This document shows, one piece after another, positions 1 through 7,133 of a DNA stretch of 18,830 bases. The notes under the pieces were generated by a model. It was not told where the DNA came from. It made no database searches and saw only the letters and a program-made list of their open reading frames with translations. Made by a program: the position numbers and the translations under genes. Location of the stretch: the NCBI GenBank assembly GCA_947036475.1, contig CAMQRG010000020.1:1-18830 (forward strand). Reading direction: 5' to 3'. The DNA is from an uncultured Clostridia bacterium. GTDB lineage: Bacteria; Bacillota; Clostridia; Lachnospirales; Anaerotignaceae. How positions within the stretch are numbered: position 1 is the first letter of the stretch; the number at the start of each line of letters is the position of its first letter.

Positions 1-46
1 AGATAGCGTAGCGTCTCGTGGGCTCGGAGATGTGTATAAGAGACAG
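1..46. other. Sequencing adapter left on contig end (Nextera P7/i7)
   Basis: Bases 13-46 match the Nextera read-2 transposase adapter, whose last 19 bases (28-46) are the Tn5 mosaic end ending in AAGAGACAG. Bases 1-4 (AGAT) match the end of the P7 oligo. Bases 5-12 (AGCGTAGC) sit exactly where the 8-base i7 index belongs and match, from memory, the Nextera XT N709 index. This is library artefact, not a mobile element. Genomic sequence begins at 47, and this end of the window is a true contig end. Confidence 0.97.
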
Positions 47-120
47 CCACATAAAGCACCATTTGTAAAAAAACAGCAGCAAAAAATCATTGTCAAAATA
101 AAGTTTGCCCGTTAAAATTT

Positions 121-173
121 GGGATTGAACCCGTTTCAAAGGGTTCGCGGGGTTTGGGAACTGCGTTCCCAAA
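121..173 (+). repeat. Intergenic hairpin repeat, copy 1 (distal part)
   Basis: Two hairpins lie just before fliI: GAACCC (127-132) with GGGTTC (141-146), and TTTGGGAAC (153-161), loop TGC, GTTCCCAAA (165-173). With the CGGGG-type spacer between them, they align with the last two hairpins of the copies at 7.1 kb and 14.7 kb. This is therefore the 3' part of the same repeat family. The AT-rich stretch 47-120 before it has no recognisable gene; a frame open from 47 to the stop at 113-115 does not look like FliH. Confidence 0.7.
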
Positions 174-195
174 ATCTTAGCATCGGAGGTTCTTT

Positions 196-1497
196 ATGTT
201 CAGGAATATGCCGGATATGATTTACAACGCCGAAACCATCAGCCACATCGGCAAAATAGAGAATATCGTAGGAATGACCATAGAGGCTTCCGGCGGAAAA
301 GCTGCTATCGGCGACATCTGCCATATTTACAGTGAGAATGCCCGCGGGCAGGCGCTGGCGGAGGTCGTCGGCTTCAAGAACGACAGAATCCTGCTTATGC
401 CTTACGATAATATGACAGGGCTTGCGGCGGGAAACTTTGTCCGTAATACCAGACAGCAGCTGAGAATACCTGTTGGGGATTTTCTGAAGGGAAGAATCAT
501 TGACGCGCTGGGCAGGCCCATAGACGGGCTTTCCGGTTTTAAGCCGGACCAGTTCTTTTCCATAGAAAACCCGTACATCAACCCCCTTTCCCGCCCGCCA
601 ATCAGCGAGCGTATGGACTTTGGCATTAAAGCCATTGACGGCACGCTCTCCATCGGCAAAGGGCAGAGGGTCGGAATATTCGCCGGCAGCGGCGTCGGCA
701 AAAGTACGCTGCTCGGCATGATTGCAAAAAATGTGAAAGCCGACATTAACGTAATTGCCCTTGTGGGCGAGCGTGGACGAGAGGTTTTGGAGTTTGTCCG
801 AAACGATTTGGGTGAAGCGGGGCTTGCGCGTTCCATATTGGTGGTTGCCACCAGTGACCAGTCCGCAATGCTTCGGTCGAAATGCCCCGTTGTTGCAACG
901 GCGATTGCGGAGTATTTCAAAGGACAGGGCAAGGACGTTCTGTTGATGATGGACTCCCTGACACGTTTTTCCATGGCGCAGAGGGAGATAGGGCTGGCCG
1001 TTGGCGAGCCGCCCATTGCAAGAGGCTATACGCCTTCCATATACGCTGAGCTGCCTAAGCTGCTGGAGCGGAGCGGCAATTTTGAGGAAGGCTCTATCAC
1101 CGGAATTTATACCGTTCTGGTGGAGGGCGATGATACAAACGAACCAATTGCGGATACGGTCCGCGGTATTTTGGACGGGCATATCGTACTGACGAGGAAA
1201 CTGGCAAATTCAAACCATTTCCCTGCCATAGATGTAAACGCGAGTATTTCCAGACTTATGAACGCCATTGTCAGCAAGGAACACCGCGCGCTGGCGTCAA
1301 AGCTGCGGGATATCCTGAGCGTTTACGAAAAAAATTCTGATTTGATTTCCATTGGCGCGTATAAGGCCGGAACAAACCCCAGCGTGGATTACGCGATTTC
1401 TAAAATAGACCTTGTGAATGGCTTTTTGAAGCAGGGGATTAACGAGAGCTTTGATTATGACGAAGTGATGCATTCCTTGGAGCATATCCTTGCCTGA
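196..1497 (+). CDS. fliI: Flagellum-specific ATPase FliI
   Basis: FliI is the cytoplasmic ATPase of the flagellar type III export apparatus; it forms a hexamer under the export gate and is related to the F1-ATPase beta subunit. The 433-residue protein is full length for the family. Visible motifs are the Walker A loop GSGVGKST (residues 164-171), a Walker B strand ending in MMD at about residue 253, and the T3SS/ATP-synthase signature PSIYAELPKLLERSG (280-294). The ATG at 196 has a GGAGG at 185-189. It is the first gene of the window; fliJ follows after 45 bp. fliG and fliH, usually just upstream, would lie beyond the contig end. Identification is secure. Confidence 0.97.
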   Translation: MFRNMPDMIYNAETISHIGKIENIVGMTIEASGGKAAIGDICHIYSENARGQALAEVVGFKNDRILLMPYDNMTGLAAGNFVRNTRQQLRIPVGDFLKGRIIDALGRPIDGLSGFKPDQFFSIENPYINPLSRPPISERMDFGIKAIDGTLSIGKGQRVGIFAGSGVGKSTLLGMIAKNVKADINVIALVGERGREVLEFVRNDLGEAGLARSILVVATSDQSAMLRSKCPVVATAIAEYFKGQGKDVLLMMDSLTRFSMAQREIGLAVGEPPIARGYTPSIYAELPKLLERSGNFEEGSITGIYTVLVEGDDTNEPIADTVRGILDGHIVLTRKLANSNHFPAIDVNASISRLMNAIVSKEHRALASKLRDILSVYEKNSDLISIGAYKAGTNPSVDYAISKIDLVNGFLKQGINESFDYDEVMHSLEHILA

Positions 1498-1542
1498 ACG
1501 GTACCCGCCTGTAAGGAAGGAGCATAAAGGGAGGAAAATATT

Positions 1543-1992
1543 TTGAAAAAGTTTTCTTTTAAGCTGGAGCCCGTACTGAAATACAAGAACGACAGGCTGG
1601 AGATGCTGCGGAACGAACACGCGGGCATACTGCGGCGGATACGGACACAGGAGGACAAAATAGCCGGACTGGAACGGGAACGGGACGCCTGCGCGGCGGA
1701 GTTCAACGCAAAAAAGCTGAGCGGAATCATTCCTGTTGAGGCTGTCAATTATCAGAATTACCTGAACCGCCAGAACCATATCATACGGCGGGAATATACT
1801 GTTTTGGAACATATCCGTAAGGAAGAAGAACAGAAAAAGGAAGAGATACTTGAGGCAAAAAAGGAATCCCTTTCCATTGAAAAGCTGAAAGAAATCACTA
1901 TGGAGGAATACCGCAGGGAAGCGAGTAAGGAAAATGAAATGTTTATCGAAGAATTTGTTTCCAACAGCAGGGCTGCGGCACGCGGCGTCTGA
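1543..1992 (+). CDS. fliJ: Flagellar export protein FliJ
   Basis: FliJ is a small coiled-coil export component that inserts into the FliI ring like the gamma subunit of F1-ATPase and couples it to FlhA. The protein is 149 residues, highly charged and almost entirely helical by composition, with long Glu/Lys/Arg heptad-like stretches. The N-terminus KKFSFKLEPVLKYK is typical of FliJ. Translation appears to start at TTG (1543) with GGGAGG at 1529-1534, eight bases upstream; no better start is near. Assignment rests on this N-terminus, size, coiled-coil character and the position directly after fliI. Confidence 0.92.
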   Translation: MKKFSFKLEPVLKYKNDRLEMLRNEHAGILRRIRTQEDKIAGLERERDACAAEFNAKKLSGIIPVEAVNYQNYLNRQNHIIRREYTVLEHIRKEEEQKKEEILEAKKESLSIEKLKEITMEEYRREASKENEMFIEEFVSNSRAAARGV

Positions 1993-2195
1993 CAAATGTT
2001 GTCATATAAATTTTCTGCTTGAAATGCATGGAAGGCATTGAAAGAATTGTCTGGATATGGTAAAACAGATTAGGGGCTGAGGAAGGAAACTTCTATTTCG
2101 ATAAATGAGAATACACAGATAACTGTTTTCAGAGGGTCATTCCATTTTTTTATAAAATGTTAATGATAAAAATATGATTTAAGGAGGTGGACGAT
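1993..2195 (+). other. fliJ-fliK intergenic region, possible weak promoter
   Basis: About 200 bp without a gene, more AT-rich than its surroundings. B. subtilis has a MotE-like gene (ylxF) at this place, but nothing comparable is seen here. TATAAA at 2151-2156 with TTTTCA at 2126-2131 resembles a vegetative promoter, but the 19-base spacing is long, so this is only a weak suggestion of internal transcription. The AAGGAGG at 2181-2187 belongs to fliK. Confidence 0.3.
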
Positions 2196-3371
2196 GTGGT
2201 AGCAGGCAAAAATGCGTTATCGGGCAGCGCTGACATTCTTTCGGTTGCAAGTAAAATAAACACAGCCAAACCGAAAAAGAACAATGACAGCGAATTTAAA
2301 ACCATGCTCGACAAAAACGCACAAAACACACAGCAGAACACGCAGAACACCGACGCGGCCGCGAAGCCGGAGGCGCCGAACAAGGAGAATCCTCCGGTTT
2401 CGGAGAATGGTGCAGAAGTTCCGACAGAAGAAAATGTGGAAGAAAGCGGAATTGTGCTTGAGGTTGCGGCGCAGTTCGTAATCATTCCCGAACAGGAACG
2501 CGCATCGCTGAACTGGGCGGAGGAAACCCCTGCTGATATCTCGGGCAAGATTACCGAGACGGAAGGCGTGGGCGAAGTTGTGGAAAGCGCATCAGAAGCT
2601 GGTGCACAGCAGAAGGATTTGCAGGCCACATTGACCAAAGACGAAGCGGGGCTTTTCGGACAGAACCGGAAGGGCGCGGAAGAAGGCGGCGAAACTGCAA
2701 AAACTGTGGAAACGCCTGACGCTGGGAAAAACCAGCAGACAGAAGCGGTAAAAGAAGTAAAAGTACAGGGGACAGAGGAAACGAAGCAGGACGGCGCGGC
2801 TGAAAAGACAGACGCAAAGGCCGGGGCCGATGCGGCAAAGGGCACTGCGAAGGAAGAAAATGTGTCCACGCAGGACGTAAGCGCACATACGGCGGCACCG
2901 AAGGAAGTGCAGGACGACGATATGCTGAACTTTAAGGTCGGCGATTCCGTCAAACTGGCAGAACCCAAGGCGGCGCAGGAAATGGCGGATACCATAATGG
3001 TACGTGCGGCACAGGGCAACAGGGAGTTTGAGATGCAGCTGAACCCCGAAGAACTGGGCAAGGTCAAAATCAAAATGGTATTCGAGGAAGGCAAAATACA
3101 CATCGCCATGACGTGCGACAATCAGAAGGCTATGGATCTGCTTTCTTCTACAAGCAGCCGTCTGAAAGAGATGATTGAGGAACGTACGGGCAGCGAAGTA
3201 AACGTACATGTGGAACAGGAAAGCGAAACGCCATACCACGAACAGGAAAAGCAGAACGGTAAGGAAAATGACGCGCAGCAGAACACAAACCGCAAACAGG
3301 GCGGCAAGGAAAGCGCGGATTCCATGGATTTTATCCAGCAGCTGAGGCTTGGTCTTGTGGAGGCGGAATAA
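2196..3371 (+). CDS. fliK: Flagellar hook-length control protein FliK
   Basis: FliK is secreted while the hook grows, measures its length and makes FlhB switch from rod/hook to filament substrates. The protein is about 391 residues. The first ~250 are low-complexity, rich in Ala, Glu, Lys, Thr and Gln, as in the ruler part of FliK. The C-terminal Flg_hook domain is recognisable around MQLNPEELGKVKIKM (from residue 280), and the protein ends in a Gln/Lys/Glu-rich tail. I chose GTG at 2196 because AAGGAGG at 2181-2187 lies eight bases before it; a GTG at 2187 overlaps that site, and the ATG at 2194 is out of frame and stops after two codons. fliK precedes flgD, as in many Firmicutes. Confidence 0.9.
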   Translation: MVAGKNALSGSADILSVASKINTAKPKKNNDSEFKTMLDKNAQNTQQNTQNTDAAAKPEAPNKENPPVSENGAEVPTEENVEESGIVLEVAAQFVIIPEQERASLNWAEETPADISGKITETEGVGEVVESASEAGAQQKDLQATLTKDEAGLFGQNRKGAEEGGETAKTVETPDAGKNQQTEAVKEVKVQGTEETKQDGAAEKTDAKAGADAAKGTAKEENVSTQDVSAHTAAPKEVQDDDMLNFKVGDSVKLAEPKAAQEMADTIMVRAAQGNREFEMQLNPEELGKVKIKMVFEEGKIHIAMTCDNQKAMDLLSSTSSRLKEMIEERTGSEVNVHVEQESETPYHEQEKQNGKENDAQQNTNRKQGGKESADSMDFIQQLRLGLVEAE

Positions 3372-3406
3372 AGAAACAAAAATAGTTGGAAAAGGAGGAA
3401 TGGCAG

Positions 3407-4273
3407 ATGGATGCAGTAAACAAAAAGTATGAAGGCAGCATATCGCAGACGACGCCTGTTTGGAAAAACGAAAAAAATGAAATTGCGGAAAGACCGGCGA
3501 ATTACAAGGATAATACAACGCTGACCATGGACGACTTCTATGCGTTGATGGCAGCGGAAATGCAGTATCAGGACGTATTGAACCCTGAAAGTAACACATC
3601 AGAAATGATGAATCAGATGGTGCAGATGTCCATGATAAATGCGATTCAGGACATGATGACGATGTCCATGACGACTTATGCGGGTTCCCTGATGGGCAAG
3701 GAAGTTATCATTGCGGATAGTTCAACTGGCAAGATGGAAACCATTTACGGCGTTGTGGAAGGCGTTAACCTTTATAACGGCACACCGACAATCATTGTAA
3801 ACGGCAAGGAGTATTCCATGGCGCAGATCATGGGTCTGGGCAAGGCTCCGGAAACATCGAAGCCGGAAGAAAAGCCTGATCCGGACGATTCCGATGACGG
3901 TGTTGGCGATAAAGACGATGTCAACAATGGCGGTAATGGCAGCACTGGCGGCGACGATAATACCGTTGGCGATAAAGATGATGTCAACAATGGCGGTAAT
4001 GGCGGCACTGGCAGTGAAGGCAGCGGAAATGAACAGCCGACTCCGCCGGTAACGGAAGGTAACGGAAATGAACAGCCGACTCCGCCGGTAACGGAAGGCG
4101 ATGGAAATGAACAGCCGACTCCGCCGGTAACGGAAGGCAATGGAAATGAACAGCCGACTCCGCCGGTAACGGAAGGCAATGGAAACGAACAGCCGACCCC
4201 GCCGGTAACGGAAGGTAACGGAAACGAAGAACAGACCCCACCGACAACAGGTGACGGCGGCGAACAGGCATAA
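3407..4273 (+). CDS. flgD: Flagellar hook capping protein FlgD with repetitive tail
   Basis: FlgD forms the scaffold cap on which hook subunits polymerise. The FlgD N-terminal region is clear (MDDFYALMAAEMQYQD followed by a Met-rich helical stretch), then MGKEVIIADSSTGK from residue 96 and a short beta-rich part up to about residue 145. The usual C-terminal FnIII/Ig-like domain is not evident. The protein ends instead in a Gly/Asn/Asp/Glu/Pro/Thr-rich tail with two repeat types: a 21-residue unit starting VGDKDDVNNGGNG and a 13-residue unit EGNGNEQPTPPVT in about six copies. ATG 3407 is preferred over an upstream TTG at 3386 because AAAGGAGG (3391-3398) lies eight bases upstream of it. Product about 288 residues. 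Confidence 0.92.
   Translation: MDAVNKKYEGSISQTTPVWKNEKNEIAERPANYKDNTTLTMDDFYALMAAEMQYQDVLNPESNTSEMMNQMVQMSMINAIQDMMTMSMTTYAGSLMGKEVIIADSSTGKMETIYGVVEGVNLYNGTPTIIVNGKEYSMAQIMGLGKAPETSKPEEKPDPDDSDDGVGDKDDVNNGGNGSTGGDDNTVGDKDDVNNGGNGGTGSEGSGNEQPTPPVTEGNGNEQPTPPVTEGDGNEQPTPPVTEGNGNEQPTPPVTEGNGNEQPTPPVTEGNGNEEQTPPTTGDGGEQA
3902..4249 (+). repeat. Tandem repeats in the FlgD C-terminal tail
   Basis: Two in-frame tandem repeats follow each other. A 63-bp unit (21 codons) starts at 3902 and again, partly, at 3965. A 39-bp unit (13 codons, EGNGNEQPTPPVT type) starts at 4016, 4055, 4094, 4133 and 4172, with a diverged last copy from 4211. The 39-bp copies are nearly identical in DNA, differing mainly at single bases, which points to recent duplication or slippage and makes copy number likely to vary. 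Confidence 0.93.
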
Positions 4274-4312
4274 CGCACAGCGGTACGGAAGGGAAATAAC
4301 GAGGTGAGCCCA

Positions 4313-4693
4313 GTGACAAACTCTATCAGAAATAACAGCGTATATAATGTCCAGAATGGGCAGAAACTCCAGAACATTGCTGCAAAACGGGCTGGCGGCG
4401 GTTTCGACGCCATGTTGCAGCAGGAAATTCAAAAGGCCGACGGGCTCCAGTTTTCCAAGCACTCCAAGGAGCGCATAGAACAGAGAGGTATTTCCCTGAC
4501 GGAAGAACTGATGGCAGACCTGAACGCGGCGGCAGGCAAAGCGAGGCTGCGCGGTGCACGTGATGTGGTCATGATTGGTCATGATGCGGCTTTTATTGTA
4601 AACGTTACAAACAACATGGTGGTAACCGCCATGAATGGGGAAGAAATGAAGGACAACATTTTTACAAATATTGACAGCGCCGTAATATTATAA
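4313..4693 (+). CDS. Conserved flagellar operon protein (TIGR02530/Flagellar_put)
   Basis: A small protein of about 126 residues with no membrane segment. The central stretch LQFSKHSKERIEQRGISLTE, followed by a C-terminal beta-rich part (ARDVVMIGHDAAFIVNVTNN), matches the conserved flagellar-operon family found between flgD and flgE in many Firmicutes (TIGR02530, Pfam Flagellar_put). Its function is not established; the fixed position suggests a role in hook assembly, which is inference. GTG at 4313 is preferred over GTG at 4304, because the GAGG at 4301-4304 would overlap the earlier start but is eight bases from the later one. Confidence 0.82.
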   Translation: MTNSIRNNSVYNVQNGQKLQNIAAKRAGGGFDAMLQQEIQKADGLQFSKHSKERIEQRGISLTEELMADLNAAAGKARLRGARDVVMIGHDAAFIVNVTNNMVVTAMNGEEMKDNIFTNIDSAVIL

Positions 4694-4718
4694 GCTGGAC
4701 CCGTTTTGGGAGGCTTTC

Positions 4719-4740
4719 GGAGCATCTGAAGCTATGCTCC
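4719..4740 (+). promoter_or_regulatory. Inverted repeat upstream of flgE
   Basis: GGAGCAT (4719-4725) and ATGCTCC (4734-4740) form a perfect 7-bp stem with an 8-base loop in the 86-bp gap before flgE. No T-run follows, so it is not a standard terminator. It could affect mRNA stability or flgE translation, but there is no direct evidence. Confidence 0.35.
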
Positions 4741-4779
4741 TTATGATACGGCATACTTGAAAGGGAGAGTGAACATTTT

Positions 4780-5817
4780 ATGATCAGATCGATGTTTGCA
4801 GCGGTAGGCGGCCTTAGAGTGCACCAGAACCGGCTGGACGTTGTCAGTAACAATATCGCGAACGTTAATACCTATGGCTTTAAGCCCGGACAGACGTCAT
4901 TCAAGGAATCTATTTACCAGAATACTTACAATTCTACCGGCGGCAACAACCTGTACGGCGGCCAGAACCCCAGCCAGGTTGGTTACGGCGCACAGCTGAG
5001 CGGCATTACTCTGGACTTCAGACCGGGCAACTATGAGCCTACGGGCCGTGGTCTGGACTGTATGATCGGTGGCAGCGGCTTTTTCCTGGTTGGCCCGAAG
5101 AACCTTGGCGCGGACGACGGCAACGGTATCGTTAACCTTGCGCCTGGTTCAGACGACCTGAAAGGCGATGAAAAACCGAATACAAGCGGGCTTTCCGCAT
5201 TGAACCTGACAAGAGTAGGCAGATTTTTCATTGACGGCGACGGTTATGTGGTAGATGAAAACAGAAACGTTGTATACGGCTTCTATCAGGAGGGCGGTAT
5301 CAACAAACCTGCAACCGGTACGACAAAATTTGATCCGAAAACGGCTGTGTTGCAGCCCCTGCGTGTTCCCGCGCTGAGCGTGGAAACAGGCGGCGGTGGT
5401 ACAACGACACCCGGCGGCACTCCCGGAACTGATTCCGCTGCACTTCACGAGGATACACCGAGACTGATTCTGGAAAGCATTTCCATCGACGGCAACGGCG
5501 TAATCAGCGGCAAATCCGGTGAAACACAGTATTTCTTTGGCCAGGTTGCAATCTGTAACGTGCCTAACCAGGAAGCTCTGGAAAAAATCGGCGATTCTTA
5601 CTACCAGATTAAGAGCAATACGGGTATCTGCGGCGGCTATGTTGCCGGCACAGGCAGCACAGGCACTCTGGTCACAAACGGTCTGGAAATGTCCATGACA
5701 GACCTTGCGCAGGAAATCACAAGCATGATTATTGCGGAAAGAGGTTTGCAGGCAAACTCCAAAATGATTACAGTTTCTGACGAAGTGCTTCAGGAACTGA
5801 TTAGCATGAAACGGTAA
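4780..5817 (+). CDS. flgE: Flagellar hook protein FlgE
   Basis: The 345-residue protein has the rod/hook N-terminal domain (RSMFAAVGGLRVHQNRLDVV, then SNNIANVNTYGFK) and the matching C-terminal domain (MSMTDLAQEITSMIIAERGL ... SDEVLQELISMKR) that form the axial core of hook subunits. The core between them has the expected GSGFFLVG stretch and a Gly/Thr-rich linker near residues 205-220. Position after flgD and the Flagellar_put gene favours the hook protein over a rod protein. It is on the short side for FlgE, so the exposed outer domains are probably small. ATG 4780 has AAGGGAGAG from 4761. Two stop codons follow in close succession (TAATAA). Confidence 0.9.
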   Translation: MIRSMFAAVGGLRVHQNRLDVVSNNIANVNTYGFKPGQTSFKESIYQNTYNSTGGNNLYGGQNPSQVGYGAQLSGITLDFRPGNYEPTGRGLDCMIGGSGFFLVGPKNLGADDGNGIVNLAPGSDDLKGDEKPNTSGLSALNLTRVGRFFIDGDGYVVDENRNVVYGFYQEGGINKPATGTTKFDPKTAVLQPLRVPALSVETGGGGTTTPGGTPGTDSAALHEDTPRLILESISIDGNGVISGKSGETQYFFGQVAICNVPNQEALEKIGDSYYQIKSNTGICGGYVAGTGSTGTLVTNGLEMSMTDLAQEITSMIIAERGLQANSKMITVSDEVLQELISMKR

Positions 5818-5837
5818 TAAATATCAGTAAGCTCTCA

Positions 5838-5861
5838 GGCGGCCGGCGCGGCCCGGCCGCC
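5838..5861 (+). terminator. GC-rich hairpin after flgE (processing site or weak terminator)
   Basis: GGCGGCCGG (5838-5846) and CCGGCCGCC (5853-5861) form a perfect 9-bp all-GC stem with a 6-base loop, starting 20 bp after the flgE stop. It is followed by ATCATTAAAT rather than a T-run, and the operon continues with flbD. It more likely protects or marks the 3' end of a hook-gene mRNA segment than fully stops transcription. Confidence 0.5.
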
Positions 5862-5905
5862 ATCATTAAATCATCCATGAGAATACCGGAGAGAGGAAAA
5901 AGACT

Positions 5906-6118
5906 ATGATTAAGCTGACAAAACTGAACAATGAAATTTTTGTGGTGAACTGCAACCAGATTGAAAGCATTGAAAAAATTCCGGAAACGAAAATCGTTCT
6001 GATGAACAAGGACTTTTATATTGTTCAGGAGGATTTGGACGAGATTATTGAGAAAATTATAGAATTCAACGCGAAAATCACTGACCTTAACAAGAGGATA
6101 CAGATTGTTCAGGATTGA
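5906..6118 (+). CDS. flbD: FlbD/SwrD family flagellar protein
   Basis: A 70-residue cytoplasmic protein beginning MIKLTKLNNEIFVVNCNQIE, the usual start of the FlbD family (Pfam FlbD), with a charged helical C-terminus. The B. subtilis homologue SwrD (YlzI) increases flagellar motor power and lies after flgE. This is not the transcription regulator FlbD of Caulobacter, which shares only the name. The RBS GGAGAGAGG (5888-5896) is nine bases before the ATG. The next gene is motA, consistent with a link to stator function. Confidence 0.9.
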   Translation: MIKLTKLNNEIFVVNCNQIESIEKIPETKIVLMNKDFYIVQEDLDEIIEKIIEFNAKITDLNKRIQIVQD

Positions 6119-6307
6119 CACGAGCCTTCCCGAAAGGGAGTTGGGGGCAAGGCAGGCTTTCCGAGAGAAAATGAATGCCGGCTGCCCATGAGCAGGACCC
6201 CTGAGGGCGGCTCTCCGGGCACGGCGTTTTACATAAACTTTAGAAAAAAGACACTGGACAATATAAAGACAGCAAGAAAAGCCTAAGGCAGGGAAGAGGA
6301 GTAAATT
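6119..6307 (+). promoter_or_regulatory. Structured leader before motA
   Basis: 189 bp with no gene. Two structures are visible. TCCC-GAAA-GGGA (6128-6139) is a short stem with a GNRA-type tetraloop. A longer nested hairpin spans 6177-6225: GCCG/CGGC (6177-6180, 6222-6225), TGCCC/GGGCA (6183-6187, 6217-6221), GAGC/GCTC (6190-6193, 6210-6213), and CCC-TGA-GGG (6199-6207). It is followed by only four T's. It does not belong clearly to the repeat family seen elsewhere here. It may tune motA mRNA stability or act as a weak terminator. TATAAA near 6256 has no convincing -35. Confidence 0.4.
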
Positions 6308-7120
6308 ATGAAGGATATATCGACTGTTGCAGGTATACTGGCAGGTTTTGCTTTGATTATATTCGCCATGGTTTTCAGTACAGACCCTATCGGCATCAAT
6401 ATCAAGGCTATCCTGAACTTCGTGGATCCGGCCAGTATATTCATCGTAATCGGCGGCGTATTCGCCAGCGTATTTGCCAGCTACCCCATCAGTACGCTGA
6501 AAAAAATGCCGAAACACTTAAAAATCGTTGTTTCGGGCAACCGTTATGAACCGGTTGAATACATCAATACACTGGTAGAATTTTCTCAGATTGCGAGAAA
6601 GAACGGCCTTCTGGCGCTGGAAGAAAAGGCGAACCAGCAGGAGGACCCGTTTTTCAAGCAGAGTATTATGCTGATTGTTGACGCAACTGACCCGGAAAAG
6701 GTTAAGACCATGCTGGAAAATGATTTGGAAAAGCTGGCGACAAGGCATGAGGACGCCGTAGGCATTTACGAAAAGGCTTCCGCAATGGCTCCCGCTTTCG
6801 GTATGATTGGTACGCTGGTCGGTCTGGTAAACATGCTGAAGAACATGAGCATGGACGAGGGCGGCTCCAGTACGATTGGTAAGGATATGGGTACGGCGTT
6901 GATTACAACATTCTACGGCTGTATTCTGGCAAACCTGATTTTTGGCCCTATCGCGATGAAGCTGAAGGTACGAAGCGACGAGGAATACCTTTGCAAAGAA
7001 ATCATTATCGCGGGCGTGCTTTCCATACAGTCCGGCGAAACGCCGAAATTTATGGAGGAGAAGCTGATTTCCTTCCTTGAACAGAGCGAAAGGGAAAAAG
7101 CAATGGCTGAAAAAGATTAA
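6308..7120 (+). CDS. motA: Flagellar motor stator protein MotA
   Basis: MotA forms the pentameric membrane ring around MotB and turns ion flow into torque on FliG. The 270-residue protein has four membrane segments (about 5-25, 40-60, 158-178 and 195-215) and the large cytoplasmic loop between the second and third. Residues that matter in the family can be placed: R97 and E105 in RKNGLLALE (loop charges facing FliG), P162 in APAFGMIGT and P214 in FGP (the channel prolines). The GAGGAG site lies just upstream of ATG 6308. Unlike the usual arrangement, motB does not follow directly: a 468-bp repeat region lies between them. Whether the coupling ion is H+ or Na+ cannot be read with confidence. 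Confidence 0.97.
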   Translation: MKDISTVAGILAGFALIIFAMVFSTDPIGINIKAILNFVDPASIFIVIGGVFASVFASYPISTLKKMPKHLKIVVSGNRYEPVEYINTLVEFSQIARKNGLLALEEKANQQEDPFFKQSIMLIVDATDPEKVKTMLENDLEKLATRHEDAVGIYEKASAMAPAFGMIGTLVGLVNMLKNMSMDEGGSSTIGKDMGTALITTFYGCILANLIFGPIAMKLKVRSDEEYLCKEIIIAGVLSIQSGETPKFMEEKLISFLEQSEREKAMAEKD

Positions 7121-7133
7121 GAAAAGAAAGAAC

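Noticed and set aside
28..46. Tn5 mosaic end as a sign of a transposon
   Set aside because: It continues into the Nextera read-2 adapter, an i7 index and the P7 end, so it is library material, not a genomic insertion.
47..115. Possible C-terminal end of fliH before fliI
   Set aside because: One frame is open from 47 to a stop at 113-115, but the short Lys/Gln-rich peptide has no FliH character, and a repeat copy lies between it and fliI.
136..1182. Long antisense frame opposite fliI
   Set aside because: It is a shadow of the fliI codon pattern on the other strand, has no recognisable domain and lacks a convincing ribosome binding site. Similar antisense frames opposite fliK, flgD, fliY and flhA were dropped for the same reason.
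2090..2103. TTCGATAA as the -10 of a sigma-28 promoter before fliK
   Set aside because: The -10 resembles GCCGATAA, but no TAAA-type -35 lies about 15 bases upstream; the nearest is 31 bases away.
2187..2189. GTG at 2187 as the fliK start
   Set aside because: It overlaps the AAGGAGG ribosome binding site; GTG 2196 is at the right distance. The same reasoning excludes TTG 3386 for flgD and GTG 4304 for the small flagellar protein.
4016..4249. 39-bp repeats as a CRISPR array
   Set aside because: The units are directly adjacent with no spacers, stay in frame and encode a peptide repeat in FlgD. The 63-bp units at 7275-7400 also have no spacers.
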